Below the pieces are notes generated by a model, which was not told the DNA's origin, did not search any database, and saw nothing but the letters and a program-made list of their open reading frames with translations. The translations under genes and the position numbers were made by a program. Below, piece after piece: positions 1 to 7,960 of a stretch of DNA of 64,000 bases (position 1 is the stretch's first letter; each line of letters begins with the position of its first letter). The stretch is from Flavobacterium frigoris PS1. GTDB lineage: Bacteria; Bacteroidota; Bacteroidia; Flavobacteriales; Flavobacteriaceae. The stretch is from the NCBI RefSeq assembly GCF_000252125.1, contig NZ_AHKF01000004.1, forward strand, positions 62,001-126,000, given 5' to 3'.

Positions 1-1
1 T

Positions 2-175
2 TTATTTACCCTTAAATTTTGGTTAGATGATGAATCCCCTGCTTTTGAAAAAACGGATATTTATATTGAAAAATCAGTAAAACTAAGTTTCGAACTAATA
101 AATATGGCTCCTATTGACAGTTTAATAGATTTTGGAAAATTTATTTTCAAAGAAAAAACACAAAACAAACAATGA
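2..175 (+). CDS. TetR-family regulator, C-terminal end only
   Basis: An open frame enters from the left edge and stops at TGA 173-175. The visible 57 residues (for example LKFWLDDESPAFEK and SVKLSFELINMAPIDSLIDF) resemble the ligand-binding C-terminus of flavobacterial TetR/AcrR regulators found just upstream of ABC1 kinases. The DNA-binding helix-turn-helix lies outside the window, so the family call is by recollection and context. The stop overlaps the start of the next gene by four bases (ATGA), which implies translational coupling and one transcript with the kinase gene. Confidence 0.55.
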   Translation, partial: LFTLKFWLDDESPAFEKTDIYIEKSVKLSFELINMAPIDSLIDFGKFIFKEKTQNKQ

Positions 176-1482
176 AAACGATAGATTATATACCAACAAG
201 TAAAATTGAAAGAGCTACCAAACTAGTTCAAACCGGAGCGAAAATTGGAGTCAACTATATTAAGTACTATGGAGAAAAGATGGTCAATTCAGACTTGACC
301 CGCGATAAACTGAACGTAGACAATGCAGAGGATATCTATGAAGGACTTAGTAGTTTGAAGGGTAGTGCGTTAAAAGTGGCACAAATGCTAAGCATGGACA
401 AAAGCTTTTTGCCTCAGGCGTACGTAGAAAAATTTTCTTTATCCCAGTTTTCTGTACCCCCACTATCAGGCCCATTAGTGCTGAAAACTTTTAAAGCAAA
501 TTTCGGAAAAACTCCCTATGAAATATTTGACGAATTCAACGCAAATTCTGTAAATGCAGCAAGTATTGGTCAGGTTCACCTTGCCGTAAAAGACAATAAA
601 AAGCTAGCCGTAAAAATCCAGTATCCTGGTGTAGCCAATAGTATTTCATCTGATTTGGCACTAGTAAAACCTATGGCCATTAGAATGTTCAACCTTCAAG
701 GAAAGGATTCAGATAAGTATTTTAAGGAAGTTGAAGATAAATTAATCGAAGAAACGAACTACCTGTTAGAACTAGAACAAAGTGTGGAAGTCGTTAAAGC
801 CTGCAAAAAAATAGAAAATTTAGCATTTCCTGAATATTACCCTGAGTTTTCATCTGAGAAGATTATTACTATGGATTGGATGAATGGCGTTCATCTTTCG
901 GAATTTACAAAAAGCAATACTAACCAGCAAACAGCTGATATCATTGGCCAAGCACTATGGGATTTTTATATGTATCAAATACATGTTCTTAAAAAAGTTC
1001 ATGCTGATCCACATCCTGGTAACTTTCTAGTAAACAAAAAAAACGAATTGGTTGCTTTGGATTTTGGTTGTATGAAAAAAATACCAAATGATTTTTACGT
1101 TCCTTATTTTGAATTGATTGACAGAAAAGTAATTAATGACCCCAAAATATTTAATACAAAATTATTTGAATTAGAAATTTTGCGCTCTGATGATTCTCAG
1201 GAAGAGATTACCTACTTCACTGAAATGTTTCATGATTTGCTTTCGTTATTTACAAAACCGTTTCAAGAAGAATCCTTCGATTTTTCAGACGAAACCTTCT
1301 TTGAAAACATAGCCAAATTAGGAGAGCGTTTTTCAAAAGACACAAATCTTAGAAAAATGAATGGTAATAGAGGTTCAAAGCACTTCATCTATATGAATAG
1401 GACCTTTTTTGGACTATATAATTTAATGTTCGATTTGAAAGCGAAAATTGTGGTAAATCAATATCAAAAATACATATCCTAA
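172..1482 (+). CDS. ABC1/UbiB (AarF)-family atypical kinase
   Basis: This 436-residue protein belongs to the ABC1/UbiB/ADCK family of atypical kinases or ATPases, which act at membranes on isoprenoid lipid metabolism. The Ala-rich nucleotide loop NAASIGQVHLAV is followed by the lysine in KLAVKIQYPG, the catalytic HADPHPGNFL, and the metal-binding ALDFGC. The family KxGQ signature appears as KVAQ (in LKVAQMLSMD), a Gly to Ala change I believe is common in Bacteroidota members. The start codon overlaps the TetR stop, and DUF2805 begins right after the stop. A role in quinone or carotenoid-type isoprenoid handling would suit the neighbourhood, but the substrate cannot be told. Confidence 0.85.
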   Translation: MKTIDYIPTSKIERATKLVQTGAKIGVNYIKYYGEKMVNSDLTRDKLNVDNAEDIYEGLSSLKGSALKVAQMLSMDKSFLPQAYVEKFSLSQFSVPPLSGPLVLKTFKANFGKTPYEIFDEFNANSVNAASIGQVHLAVKDNKKLAVKIQYPGVANSISSDLALVKPMAIRMFNLQGKDSDKYFKEVEDKLIEETNYLLELEQSVEVVKACKKIENLAFPEYYPEFSSEKIITMDWMNGVHLSEFTKSNTNQQTADIIGQALWDFYMYQIHVLKKVHADPHPGNFLVNKKNELVALDFGCMKKIPNDFYVPYFELIDRKVINDPKIFNTKLFELEILRSDDSQEEITYFTEMFHDLLSLFTKPFQEESFDFSDETFFENIAKLGERFSKDTNLRKMNGNRGSKHFIYMNRTFFGLYNLMFDLKAKIVVNQYQKYIS

Positions 1483-1761
1483 TTGAAAAAAGAATTTACA
1501 GATCTAGAAAAGGATCGCATTATAGAAATGGCTTGGGAAGACAGAACTACATTCGAGGCAATAGCTTTGCAATTTGGTTTGAAAGAACAAGAAGTGATTG
1601 ACCTAATGCGAACTGAAATGAAACCATCAAGCTTTAGAATGTGGCGTCAACGGGTTCAGGGAAGAAAAACCAAACACGCAAAATTAAGAGCATTTAGCGA
1701 AGGAAGGTTTAAATGCACGATGCAAAGGCAGATCAACAACAACAAAATTTCGAAGAGATAG
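1483..1761 (+). CDS. DUF2805 / TIGR03643 family protein
   Basis: A 92-residue basic protein. I recognise the TIGR03643/DUF2805 pattern: an acidic start, RIIEMAWEDRTTFEAIALQFGL, LMRTEMKPSSFRMWRQRVQGRKTKH and the C-terminal KISKR. The middle looks like a small helix-turn-helix, and the biochemical role is unknown. The chosen start is a TTG directly abutting the upstream TAA; the first ATG (codon 17) would delete conserved sequence, so a coupled TTG start is more likely. In Bacteroidota and Proteobacteria this family often sits near photolyase/cryptochrome genes, as here. Confidence 0.8.
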   Translation: MKKEFTDLEKDRIIEMAWEDRTTFEAIALQFGLKEQEVIDLMRTEMKPSSFRMWRQRVQGRKTKHAKLRAFSEGRFKCTMQRQINNNKISKR

Positions 1762-1789
1762 ATTTTAAATAACCGATTGAATAAATAAC

Positions 1790-2473
1790 ATGAAAAATAT
1801 AGTAATTATTGGCGGAAGCAAAGGCATCGGAAATGCGATTTTACTGCAGCAATTAGAGACTAATATGGTCCATAACATCAGTAGAAATCCACCGGAAGTT
1901 TCACATCCTAACCTAACTCATTATTCACTGGACGTATTAAAAGACGAACTTCCTCAAATAGAAAATATCGATACTTTAATTTACTGCCCGGGTTCGATCA
2001 ATTTAAAGCCTATTGGGAGTTTGAGTATCGACGATTTCAGAAACGATTTTGAAATCAATGTTATTGGTGCAGTTAAAACGATCCAAAAATATTTACCCGT
2101 CATAAAAAAAGGAATTGACCCTTCGATTGTATTGTTTAGTACAGTTGCCGTAAAACTAGGAATGCCTTTTCACGCCAGTATTGCCACCGCAAAAGGAGGT
2201 ATTGAAGGATTGGTAAAATCGTTAGGGGCAGAATTAGCGTCAGTAGTACGCGTTAATGCTATTGCTCCCACTATTACAGAAACCTCACTCTCGGCAGGTA
2301 TTTTGAGAAATGATAGAATGAAAGAAAATATGGTCGAACGTCACCCAATGAAAAATTACCTAAAACCAGAGGAAGTGGCCAATATGGCTGATTTCCTAAT
2401 TTCAGAAAAAGCCAAATCAATATCAGGTCAAGTTTTTGAAATGGACTATGGCATCGTCACATTCAAAATTTAA
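1790..2473 (+). CDS. Short-chain dehydrogenase-like protein without catalytic Tyr
   Basis: A 227-residue classical-length SDR. The Rossmann glycine motif GGSKGIG (residues 8-14), the NPG-equivalent CPGS (66-69) and the cofactor-side N90 are present. The catalytic serine is probably S117 and the lysine K135. The position four residues before that lysine, normally Tyr, is Ile131 (HASIATAKGG), so ordinary SDR redox chemistry is doubtful. I recall a photolyase-linked SDR subfamily with the same FHxSIAxAKG stretch, so this is probably inherited rather than a sequencing error. It sits 28 bases after DUF2805 and 39 bases before folE, in one likely operon. It may be a reductase with altered mechanism or a non-catalytic nucleotide-binding protein. 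Confidence 0.8.
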   Translation: MKNIVIIGGSKGIGNAILLQQLETNMVHNISRNPPEVSHPNLTHYSLDVLKDELPQIENIDTLIYCPGSINLKPIGSLSIDDFRNDFEINVIGAVKTIQKYLPVIKKGIDPSIVLFSTVAVKLGMPFHASIATAKGGIEGLVKSLGAELASVVRVNAIAPTITETSLSAGILRNDRMKENMVERHPMKNYLKPEEVANMADFLISEKAKSISGQVFEMDYGIVTFKI

Positions 2474-2512
2474 AAATAAAAATATAATAAAACATTACCT
2501 AAATAATAAAAA

Positions 2513-3127
2513 ATGATAGCCAAGCAAACCAAAAGTTACGAAAAAATTGAGCAATATGACGAAGAGTTAACAGCATCGCTTGCTGATAATTACAAAACAA
2601 TAATAGCTGATTTAGGCGAGGACGTAAATAGAGAAGGACTACTAAAAACTCCGGAACGCATAGCAAAAGCAATGCAATACCTCACACATGGATACGAATT
2701 GAACCCACTAGAGATCCTGAAATCAGCAATGTTTACAGAGGATCACAAACAAATGATCGTAGTAAAAGACATTGAAGTATATTCTATGTGCGAACATCAT
2801 ATGTTGCCTTTTTTTGGTAAAGCTCACGTGGCATACATACCAAACGGACAAATTGTAGGTTTAAGTAAAATTCCTAGAATCGTTGATGCATTTGCACGAA
2901 GAATGCAAGTACAAGAAAGATTGACCGACCAAATAAAGAACTGTATTCAAGAAGCCTTAAACCCACTTGGTGTTGCTGTTGTGATTGAAGCACAGCATAT
3001 GTGTATGCAAATGCGAGGCATTCAAAAACAAAATTCAGTTACAACTACTTCATCTTTCACTGGCGCCTTCGAAAAAGACAAAACCAGAAAAGAATTTATT
3101 AGCTTGATTTCGAATAAATTTAGTTAA
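2513..3127 (+). CDS. folE: GTP cyclohydrolase I
   Basis: A 204-residue type I GTP cyclohydrolase, which converts GTP to 7,8-dihydroneopterin triphosphate, the first step to tetrahydrofolate and other pterins. Zinc ligands fit C93 and H96 in [10 protein letters not shown] and C164 in [30 protein letters not shown] and the C-terminal SSFTGAF are also diagnostic. Length matches the family. It lies in a cluster with a photolyase and carotenoid genes rather than with fol genes. That fits a dedicated pterin supply, for instance for a photolyase antenna or a photoprotective pterin, but this is inference from context. Confidence 0.95.
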   Translation: MIAKQTKSYEKIEQYDEELTASLADNYKTIIADLGEDVNREGLLKTPERIAKAMQYLTHGYELNPLEILKSAMFTEDHKQMIVVKDIEVYSMCEHHMLPFFGKAHVAYIPNGQIVGLSKIPRIVDAFARRMQVQERLTDQIKNCIQEALNPLGVAVVIEAQHMCMQMRGIQKQNSVTTTSSFTGAFEKDKTRKEFISLISNKFS

Positions 3128-3154
3128 CTTGAAGTACTTTAATAAAATCTCACT

Positions 3155-4573
3155 ATGAAAATTCTTTTGACAGGCGCAACAGGTTACATCGGGAAACGAC
3201 TATTACCAATTTTGGTAGCAGAAGGACATGAAATCATCTGTTGCGTTAGGGATAAAAACAGATTTTATACACCAAAAGAATTTGAAAAGAATATTGAAGT
3301 AATAGAAGTAGATTTTTTAGAGGAAGAAACGGTATCAGCGATACCGTTAGATATTGATGCGGCTTACTATCTAATTCATTCTATGTCGAGTTCATCAGAC
3401 AACTATGATGAATTAGAAAGTATTTCGGCTAAAAATTTTATCCAACGCGTCAATCAAACTAAGGCCCAACAAGTAATTTACCTAACTGGAATTGTCAATG
3501 ATAAATCACTTTCGAAACATTTATCCTCTAGAAAAAATGTAGAGGATATTTTAAGTTCAGGCACTTATGCAATAACCGCACTTCGAGCAGGTATTATCGT
3601 TGGCTCCGGAAGTGCATCATTTGAAATCATCAGGGACTTAGTAAACAAACTCCCAATAATGATTACTCCAAAATGGTTAAATACAAAATGCCAGCCCATC
3701 GCTATCAATGATGTGCTGGATTTTTTGTCTAAATCATTATTTAATCCTCTAACATACAATCAAAATTTTGATATTGGCGGACCAGACATTCTTAGTTATA
3801 AAGAGATGCTACTGGGCTTTGCAAAAGCAAAAAACCTAAAAAGGTGGATTGTTACCGTTCCTGTAATGACACCTAAATTATCCTCCTATTGGTTGTATTT
3901 CGTAACATCAACATCCTACAAATTAGCAGCAGCATTAGTAAGCAGCATGAAAGTGGAAGTGATTTGCAGAGATCATCGCATTAATGAATTGCTCCAACTA
4001 AAACCCATGATCTACGAAAAAGCTTTGTCGAGGGCATTAATAAAAGTAGACGAAGATAAAGTAGCATCGAGCTGGAAAGACTCCCTAGTTAGCGGACGTT
4101 TTAACACCAATATGTCTGAATACCTTAAAATACCAAAAAAAGATTGCTTCATTGACAGACGCAAAATGGAACTAATCGACAGAGAATATACCATAAATAA
4201 AATCTGGTCGATAGGTGGAGATACGGGTTGGTATTACGGAGATTGGCTATGGGGATTGCGTGGATTTATCGATAAATTGTATGGCGGTGTAGGTTCCCGT
4301 AGAGGACGCACGAATAAAAAAGAGATACATGCCGGCGACGCCTTAGACTTTTGGCGTGTTCTTTATGCTAACAAAGAAGAAGGAAAATTAGTTCTATTTG
4401 CCGAAATGAAATTACCTGGAGAGGCCTGGTTGGAATTTAAAATTATCAATAACGACTTATATCAGGCAGCCACTTTCAAACCAAAAGGGATATGGGGTAA
4501 ATTGTATTGGTATTCCGTTTTACCGTTTCATGGATTTATATTTAATGGAATGCTGAATAAATTGATTAAATAA
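3155..4573 (+). CDS. NAD(P)-dependent SDR with DUF2867 C-terminal domain
   Basis: This 472-residue protein has two parts. Residues 1 to about 300 form an extended or atypical SDR (NmrA-like) with the start MKILLTGATGYIGKRLLP as the Rossmann motif and AAYYLIHSM as the second strand. Residues from about 320 on form a DUF2867 domain, a START-like fold with the typical motifs GGDTGWYYGDWLWGLRGFID and DALDFWRV. It is the last gene of the + strand set before the convergent photolyase operon, 27 bases after folE. The substrate is unknown. A weak hairpin around 4600-4618 is the only terminator-like structure before the convergent gene. Confidence 0.85.
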   Translation: MKILLTGATGYIGKRLLPILVAEGHEIICCVRDKNRFYTPKEFEKNIEVIEVDFLEEETVSAIPLDIDAAYYLIHSMSSSSDNYDELESISAKNFIQRVNQTKAQQVIYLTGIVNDKSLSKHLSSRKNVEDILSSGTYAITALRAGIIVGSGSASFEIIRDLVNKLPIMITPKWLNTKCQPIAINDVLDFLSKSLFNPLTYNQNFDIGGPDILSYKEMLLGFAKAKNLKRWIVTVPVMTPKLSSYWLYFVTSTSYKLAAALVSSMKVEVICRDHRINELLQLKPMIYEKALSRALIKVDEDKVASSWKDSLVSGRFNTNMSEYLKIPKKDCFIDRRKMELIDREYTINKIWSIGGDTGWYYGDWLWGLRGFIDKLYGGVGSRRGRTNKKEIHAGDALDFWRVLYANKEEGKLVLFAEMKLPGEAWLEFKIINNDLYQAATFKPKGIWGKLYWYSVLPFHGFIFNGMLNKLIK

Positions 4574-4714
4574 ATAAATAATTACAACATATAAGTCATC
4601 TAAGCTTTTACAGCTTAATGTTTCTTGAAGATTCCAATTAATTTCTTCGCTACCATTTTTGATAGATACAACAGTTACTTTTTTTAACCTAAATAAATTA
4701 ATGTTTAACGATAA

Positions 4715-6010
4715 TCATTTGACTATTCCAGCTTTATAAGTAGCGATCGCTCTGTCTCTAGCCATAGCATGCTCCACCATAGGTTTCCCATACCCTAAAT
4801 CGAATTCTTTTATCCACTTTCTGATATAAGCACCATCTTTGTCAAATTTCTTTTGTTGTATCTCAGGATTGAAAACCCTAAAATAAGGCGCAGCATCACA
4901 ACCTGTTCCAGCTGCCCACTGCCAATTCCCTACATTTGCGGACATCTCATAATCCAATAATTTTTCTGCAAAATAAGCTTCGCCCCATTGCCACTGTATC
5001 AATAAATGTTTGCAGAGAAAACTCGCTACGACCATACGGACTCTGTTGTGCATATATCCCGTTTCATTCAGTTGACGCATTCCCGCATCAACCATTGGAT
5101 AACCAGTAGTTCCACTACACCATCGCTTGAAATCGTCCTCATCATTGCGCCACTGGATACCATCATAAGCAGGTTTGAAGTTGTTAGTAACTACTTTTGG
5201 AAAACTGAACAGAATTTGCATAAAAAATTCTCTCCAAATCAATTCACTTAAAAAGACATCGTTTTTACGAAATGCCCAATTAACTAATTTCCGAATGCTT
5301 ACCGTACCAAAACGTAAATGGGGTGACAGATACGAGGTTTTGTCTATCGCCGGAAAGTCTCTTATGTCTTGGTAATCCACAACAAATTTTAAGTTGTGCG
5401 GCTTTACTTTAATGATACTTTTTTCGAAACCTATTGCTTCCAAACTTGGAAAAATAAAGTCGCTTTTATAGAAGCTGAAAAATCTGGCTTTGGTGTCAAA
5501 TTCCTCTACCGGCAACTTTGATCTATATTTATCTAACCATTTGTTCTTATAAGGCGTATAAATAGTGTACGCAAGACCATCTGCTTTAGTGATCTCTTTC
5601 TCTTCGAAAATCACCTGGTCTTTAAAGGAATAGGAAACTGTCTTATTTACCTCCAATAATTCACAAATCACTGTATCCCGCTCTATCGCATACGGCTCGT
5701 AATCCTTATTGAAAAAAACCTCTTTGACATCATATTCTTCAATAAGTGATTCCCAAACAGCTGCAGTTTTTCCCTTTTTTACCAAAAGAGAACTGCCTAT
5801 TTCATGTAGTTTATCATTTATTTCCGAAAGGGAATCGTAGATAAAACTAACCCTAGAGTCGTTTTTAGGCAGACTATCTAAAATCAGATCATCAAAAACA
5901 AACAGGGGGATCACAGGATAATTTGATTGCAAAGCCTGAAACAAACCCACATTATCATCTAGGCGCAAATCACGTCTGAACCAAAAAAAAGTTACTTCTT
6001 GTTTGTTCAT
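4715..6010 (-). CDS. phr: Class I cryptochrome/photolyase (deoxyribodipyrimidine photo-lyase)
   Basis: A 431-residue FAD blue-light enzyme of the photolyase/cryptochrome class I family. Its likely role is to split UV-made cyclobutane pyrimidine dimers in the cytoplasm. The N-terminal photolyase domain opens with VTFFWFRRDLRLDDNVGL. The FAD domain carries ELIWREFFMQ, YPMVDAGMRQL, MHNRVRMVVASFL and GNWQWAAGTGCDAAPYFRVF, including tryptophans of the electron-transfer chain. The length is slightly short of the E. coli enzyme (about 470) but normal for Bacteroidota. Its start shares one base with the stop of the upstream SRPBCC gene (TAATG), so the two are translated as a pair. Confidence 0.93.
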   Translation of the reverse strand: MNKQEVTFFWFRRDLRLDDNVGLFQALQSNYPVIPLFVFDDLILDSLPKNDSRVSFIYDSLSEINDKLHEIGSSLLVKKGKTAAVWESLIEEYDVKEVFFNKDYEPYAIERDTVICELLEVNKTVSYSFKDQVIFEEKEITKADGLAYTIYTPYKNKWLDKYRSKLPVEEFDTKARFFSFYKSDFIFPSLEAIGFEKSIIKVKPHNLKFVVDYQDIRDFPAIDKTSYLSPHLRFGTVSIRKLVNWAFRKNDVFLSELIWREFFMQILFSFPKVVTNNFKPAYDGIQWRNDEDDFKRWCSGTTGYPMVDAGMRQLNETGYMHNRVRMVVASFLCKHLLIQWQWGEAYFAEKLLDYEMSANVGNWQWAAGTGCDAAPYFRVFNPEIQQKKFDKDGAYIRKWIKEFDLGYGKPMVEHAMARDRAIATYKAGIVK

Positions 6011-6471
6011 TATTTAGTATTAAACATTTTATCTACTATGACGCGTCTGTGTTCAAAAATACCTTTTAATTTATTCTCAACAACCAATGTGTTCATAATT
6101 CGCCCGATAAAGCCCAAAGGCAATGCGTAGTGCACTACATCGGTCATTTTAGTGCCGTTTTCCGTAGCTTCAAAGAAGTGCTTGTGATGCCAAAATGCAT
6201 AAGGTCCAGAAAGCTGTTCGTCTACAAAATAGCTGTTTTCCTTCACAAAAGTAATTTCGCTTACCCAAGATAATTTTAAGCCTAAAAGCGGAGATACTCT
6301 ATATTGAATAATTTGCCCTGCATACATGGATTTATTATCGAAATCAGTAATTTCAAAACCCATTTCTTCAGGCGTTATTTTCTGTAAATTTTTTGGATTG
6401 GAAAAAAATGTCCAACATTCTTCTAAACTAGCATTTACGAACTGAACGCTTTCTTTTTTATAGAGTTTCAT
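6010..6471 (-). CDS. SRPBCC (START-like) protein paired with photolyase
   Basis: A 153-residue SRPBCC/START-like small-ligand fold protein of the CoxG/YndB-like type, with EECWTFFSNPKNLQKITPEEMGF near the start and a C-terminal helix. The start is placed at the ATG at 6471 (MKLYKKES) rather than nine codons upstream. A consensus -7 box on this strand (6496-6503) overlaps the longer version, and the fold begins at the KES strand. It is the first gene of a two-gene operon with phr. The ligand is unknown. This class is repeatedly found next to photolyase genes and could bind a chromophore or isoprenoid, which is inference only. Confidence 0.8.
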   Translation of the reverse strand: MKLYKKESVQFVNASLEECWTFFSNPKNLQKITPEEMGFEITDFDNKSMYAGQIIQYRVSPLLGLKLSWVSEITFVKENSYFVDEQLSGPYAFWHHKHFFEATENGTKMTDVVHYALPLGFIGRIMNTLVVENKLKGIFEHRRVIVDKMFNTK

Positions 6472-6495
6472 CTGTCTTATTTTGGGTTTTTCAAT

Positions 6496-6503
6496 CAAAG
6501 ATA
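6496..6503 (-). promoter_or_regulatory. -7 promoter box for SRPBCC-phr operon
   Basis: The - strand reads TATCTTTG, a full match to the Bacteroidota -7 consensus TAnnTTTG. It lies about 25 bases upstream of the chosen start at 6471. No TTG is seen at the usual -33 spacing, so activation or relief of repression may be needed. Confidence 0.5.
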
Positions 6504-6571
6504 CAAGGGAGCAAGGCTTGCGTGAGGGATAGTATTGGAGCTCTTTTTATAACTGGTTTTTTGCTAGATAT

Positions 6572-6608
6572 AAAAAAGCGGGAGAGGATAGCCCTACCCG
6601 CTTTTTTT
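6572..6608 (-). terminator. Terminator after crtZ
   Basis: AAAAAAGCGGG (6572-6582) pairs with CCCGCTTTTTT (6597-6607). It lies directly downstream of crtZ and ends the crt transcript before the SRPBCC-phr operon. Confidence 0.75.
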
Positions 6609-6631
6609 GCGGGTCACGACCCAAGTGAAAT

Positions 6632-7072
6632 TTATATTTTATAGTATTTGAAAGGAACAAATAACATCCCGAAACACTCTCCGTGTTCCTTACCAAGATG
6701 TTTATGGTGTACTTTATGCGCTTTACGCAATCCAATCAGGTATTTATTATTTGTTTTTTTGAACCACTTAAATCGTTGATGGATCAAGACGTCATGTATC
6801 ATGAAGTAACAAAAACCATAAAACGTGATTCCCAGTCCAATGAAAAAGAGATAGTTGATGCCTCCTTCTACTCCAAAGTAGAAAAGCACCATACTGGGTA
6901 GTGCAAAAATCACGAAAAAGATATCGTTTCGCTCAAAAACATTAGCATATTTGGGTTGATGATGATCAGCATGAAAATACCACATAGATCCATGCATTAA
7001 ATACTTGTGTGTCATCCAAGTCACGCATTCCATAAAAAGGAAAACGCTTAAAAATATTAAGAAGGAAATCAT
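6632..7072 (-). CDS. crtZ: Beta-carotene hydroxylase (fatty acid hydroxylase superfamily)
   Basis: A 146-residue membrane di-iron hydroxylase that adds 3- and 3'-hydroxyls to beta-carotene, giving zeaxanthin. The four histidine clusters of the CrtZ family are visible: HKYLMH, HADHH, HDVLIH and HKVHHKH. At least three hydrophobic segments surround them, with the first at residues 1-18. Length is normal for bacterial CrtZ. It is the last gene of the crtI-crtB-crtZ transcript, 46 bases after crtB, and is followed by a strong terminator. No lycopene cyclase is encoded in the window, so beta-carotene must be made with an enzyme encoded elsewhere. Confidence 0.88.
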   Translation of the reverse strand: MISFLIFLSVFLFMECVTWMTHKYLMHGSMWYFHADHHQPKYANVFERNDIFFVIFALPSMVLFYFGVEGGINYLFFIGLGITFYGFCYFMIHDVLIHQRFKWFKKTNNKYLIGLRKAHKVHHKHLGKEHGECFGMLFVPFKYYKI

Positions 7073-7118
7073 TTTTTTATTTATTTACAGATATACATTA
7101 AAAAAATAAGTGCGATTT

Positions 7119-7958
7119 TTATACTAACCTCAACTTGTAGGTCACGAAAGACTGTGCTAGTAATCCAGCTTTGGTATAATTAGAAACCCGAATCCTTTCA
7201 TTTCCAATCTCATGACAAGGTGTGTCTTCTAATTTTTTCAACAGCTTTTTATAGTAGACAAATGCGGTGTAAACACCAAATTTAGCTTCGATAGGCAGTT
7301 TCAGGATTCCCTGGTAGGCCACTCTAAAATCCTCTTCGATTTCTTTTATGATTTCGTGTTTCGCATTTTCATCAAATGAGTTCAAATCTACGCCCGGAAA
7401 ATAATTCCTGTTTAATATCAAATTATCATCCTTAAGATCGCGCAAGAAATTAACTTTCTGAAAGGCAGAACCCAAACGCATGGCCTCGTCCTTTAACTGA
7501 TTGTATTTTTGATCGTTTCCGTTTACAAAAACCTTTAGACACATTAAACCTACAACATCGGCTGAACCATAAATATAATCGTCATATTCCGCCTTATTGT
7601 TGTAATCTGATTTGAATAAATCTAATTTCATACTTTTCAGAAAAGATTGAACCATGTCATCAGTAATATTGTATTTTTTTACTGTTTGCTGGAACGAGTT
7701 CAAAATTGGATTTAAACTAATACCCCTGTCAATTCCTTTATAATACTCCTTTTCAAAATCGTTAATTAAATCCTCTTTGTCGTAACCATGAAATGAATCT
7801 ACAATTTCGTCGGCAAAACGCACAAATCCGTAGACGCTATAAATCGCATCCCTAATACTTGGCGAAAGCATATATACTGCCAAAGAGAATGAAGTACTAT
7901 AGTTTTTAGTGACTATTTTACTACATTTGAAAGATACATCGTCAAATAATTGCTTCAT
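7119..7958 (-). CDS. crtB: Phytoene synthase
   Basis: A 279-residue squalene/phytoene synthase that condenses two geranylgeranyl diphosphates to phytoene. The first Asp-rich motif is FADEIVDSFHGYD and the second is KVNFLRDLKDD. YCY-like residues and the RYD signature of the family appear as YSVYGFVRFADE. It starts two bases after the crtI stop, so it is translationally coupled to the next enzyme of the pathway. Expression should follow crtI and hence the MerR/B12 regulator upstream. Confidence 0.92.
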   Translation of the reverse strand: MKQLFDDVSFKCSKIVTKNYSTSFSLAVYMLSPSIRDAIYSVYGFVRFADEIVDSFHGYDKEDLINDFEKEYYKGIDRGISLNPILNSFQQTVKKYNITDDMVQSFLKSMKLDLFKSDYNNKAEYDDYIYGSADVVGLMCLKVFVNGNDQKYNQLKDEAMRLGSAFQKVNFLRDLKDDNLILNRNYFPGVDLNSFDENAKHEIIKEIEEDFRVAYQGILKLPIEAKFGVYTAFVYYKKLLKKLEDTPCHEIGNERIRVSNYTKAGLLAQSFVTYKLRLV

Positions 7959-7960
7959 AA

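Noticed and set aside
1713..1772. A 19-codon frame (start MHDAKADQQQ) overlapping the end of DUF2805.
   Set aside because: It is very short, Gln-rich and inside the conserved DUF2805 end in another frame. It is probably chance.
6547..6735. Frame on the - strand overlapping crtZ end.
   Set aside because: It runs through the terminator hairpin and through crtZ in a different frame; no family resemblance.
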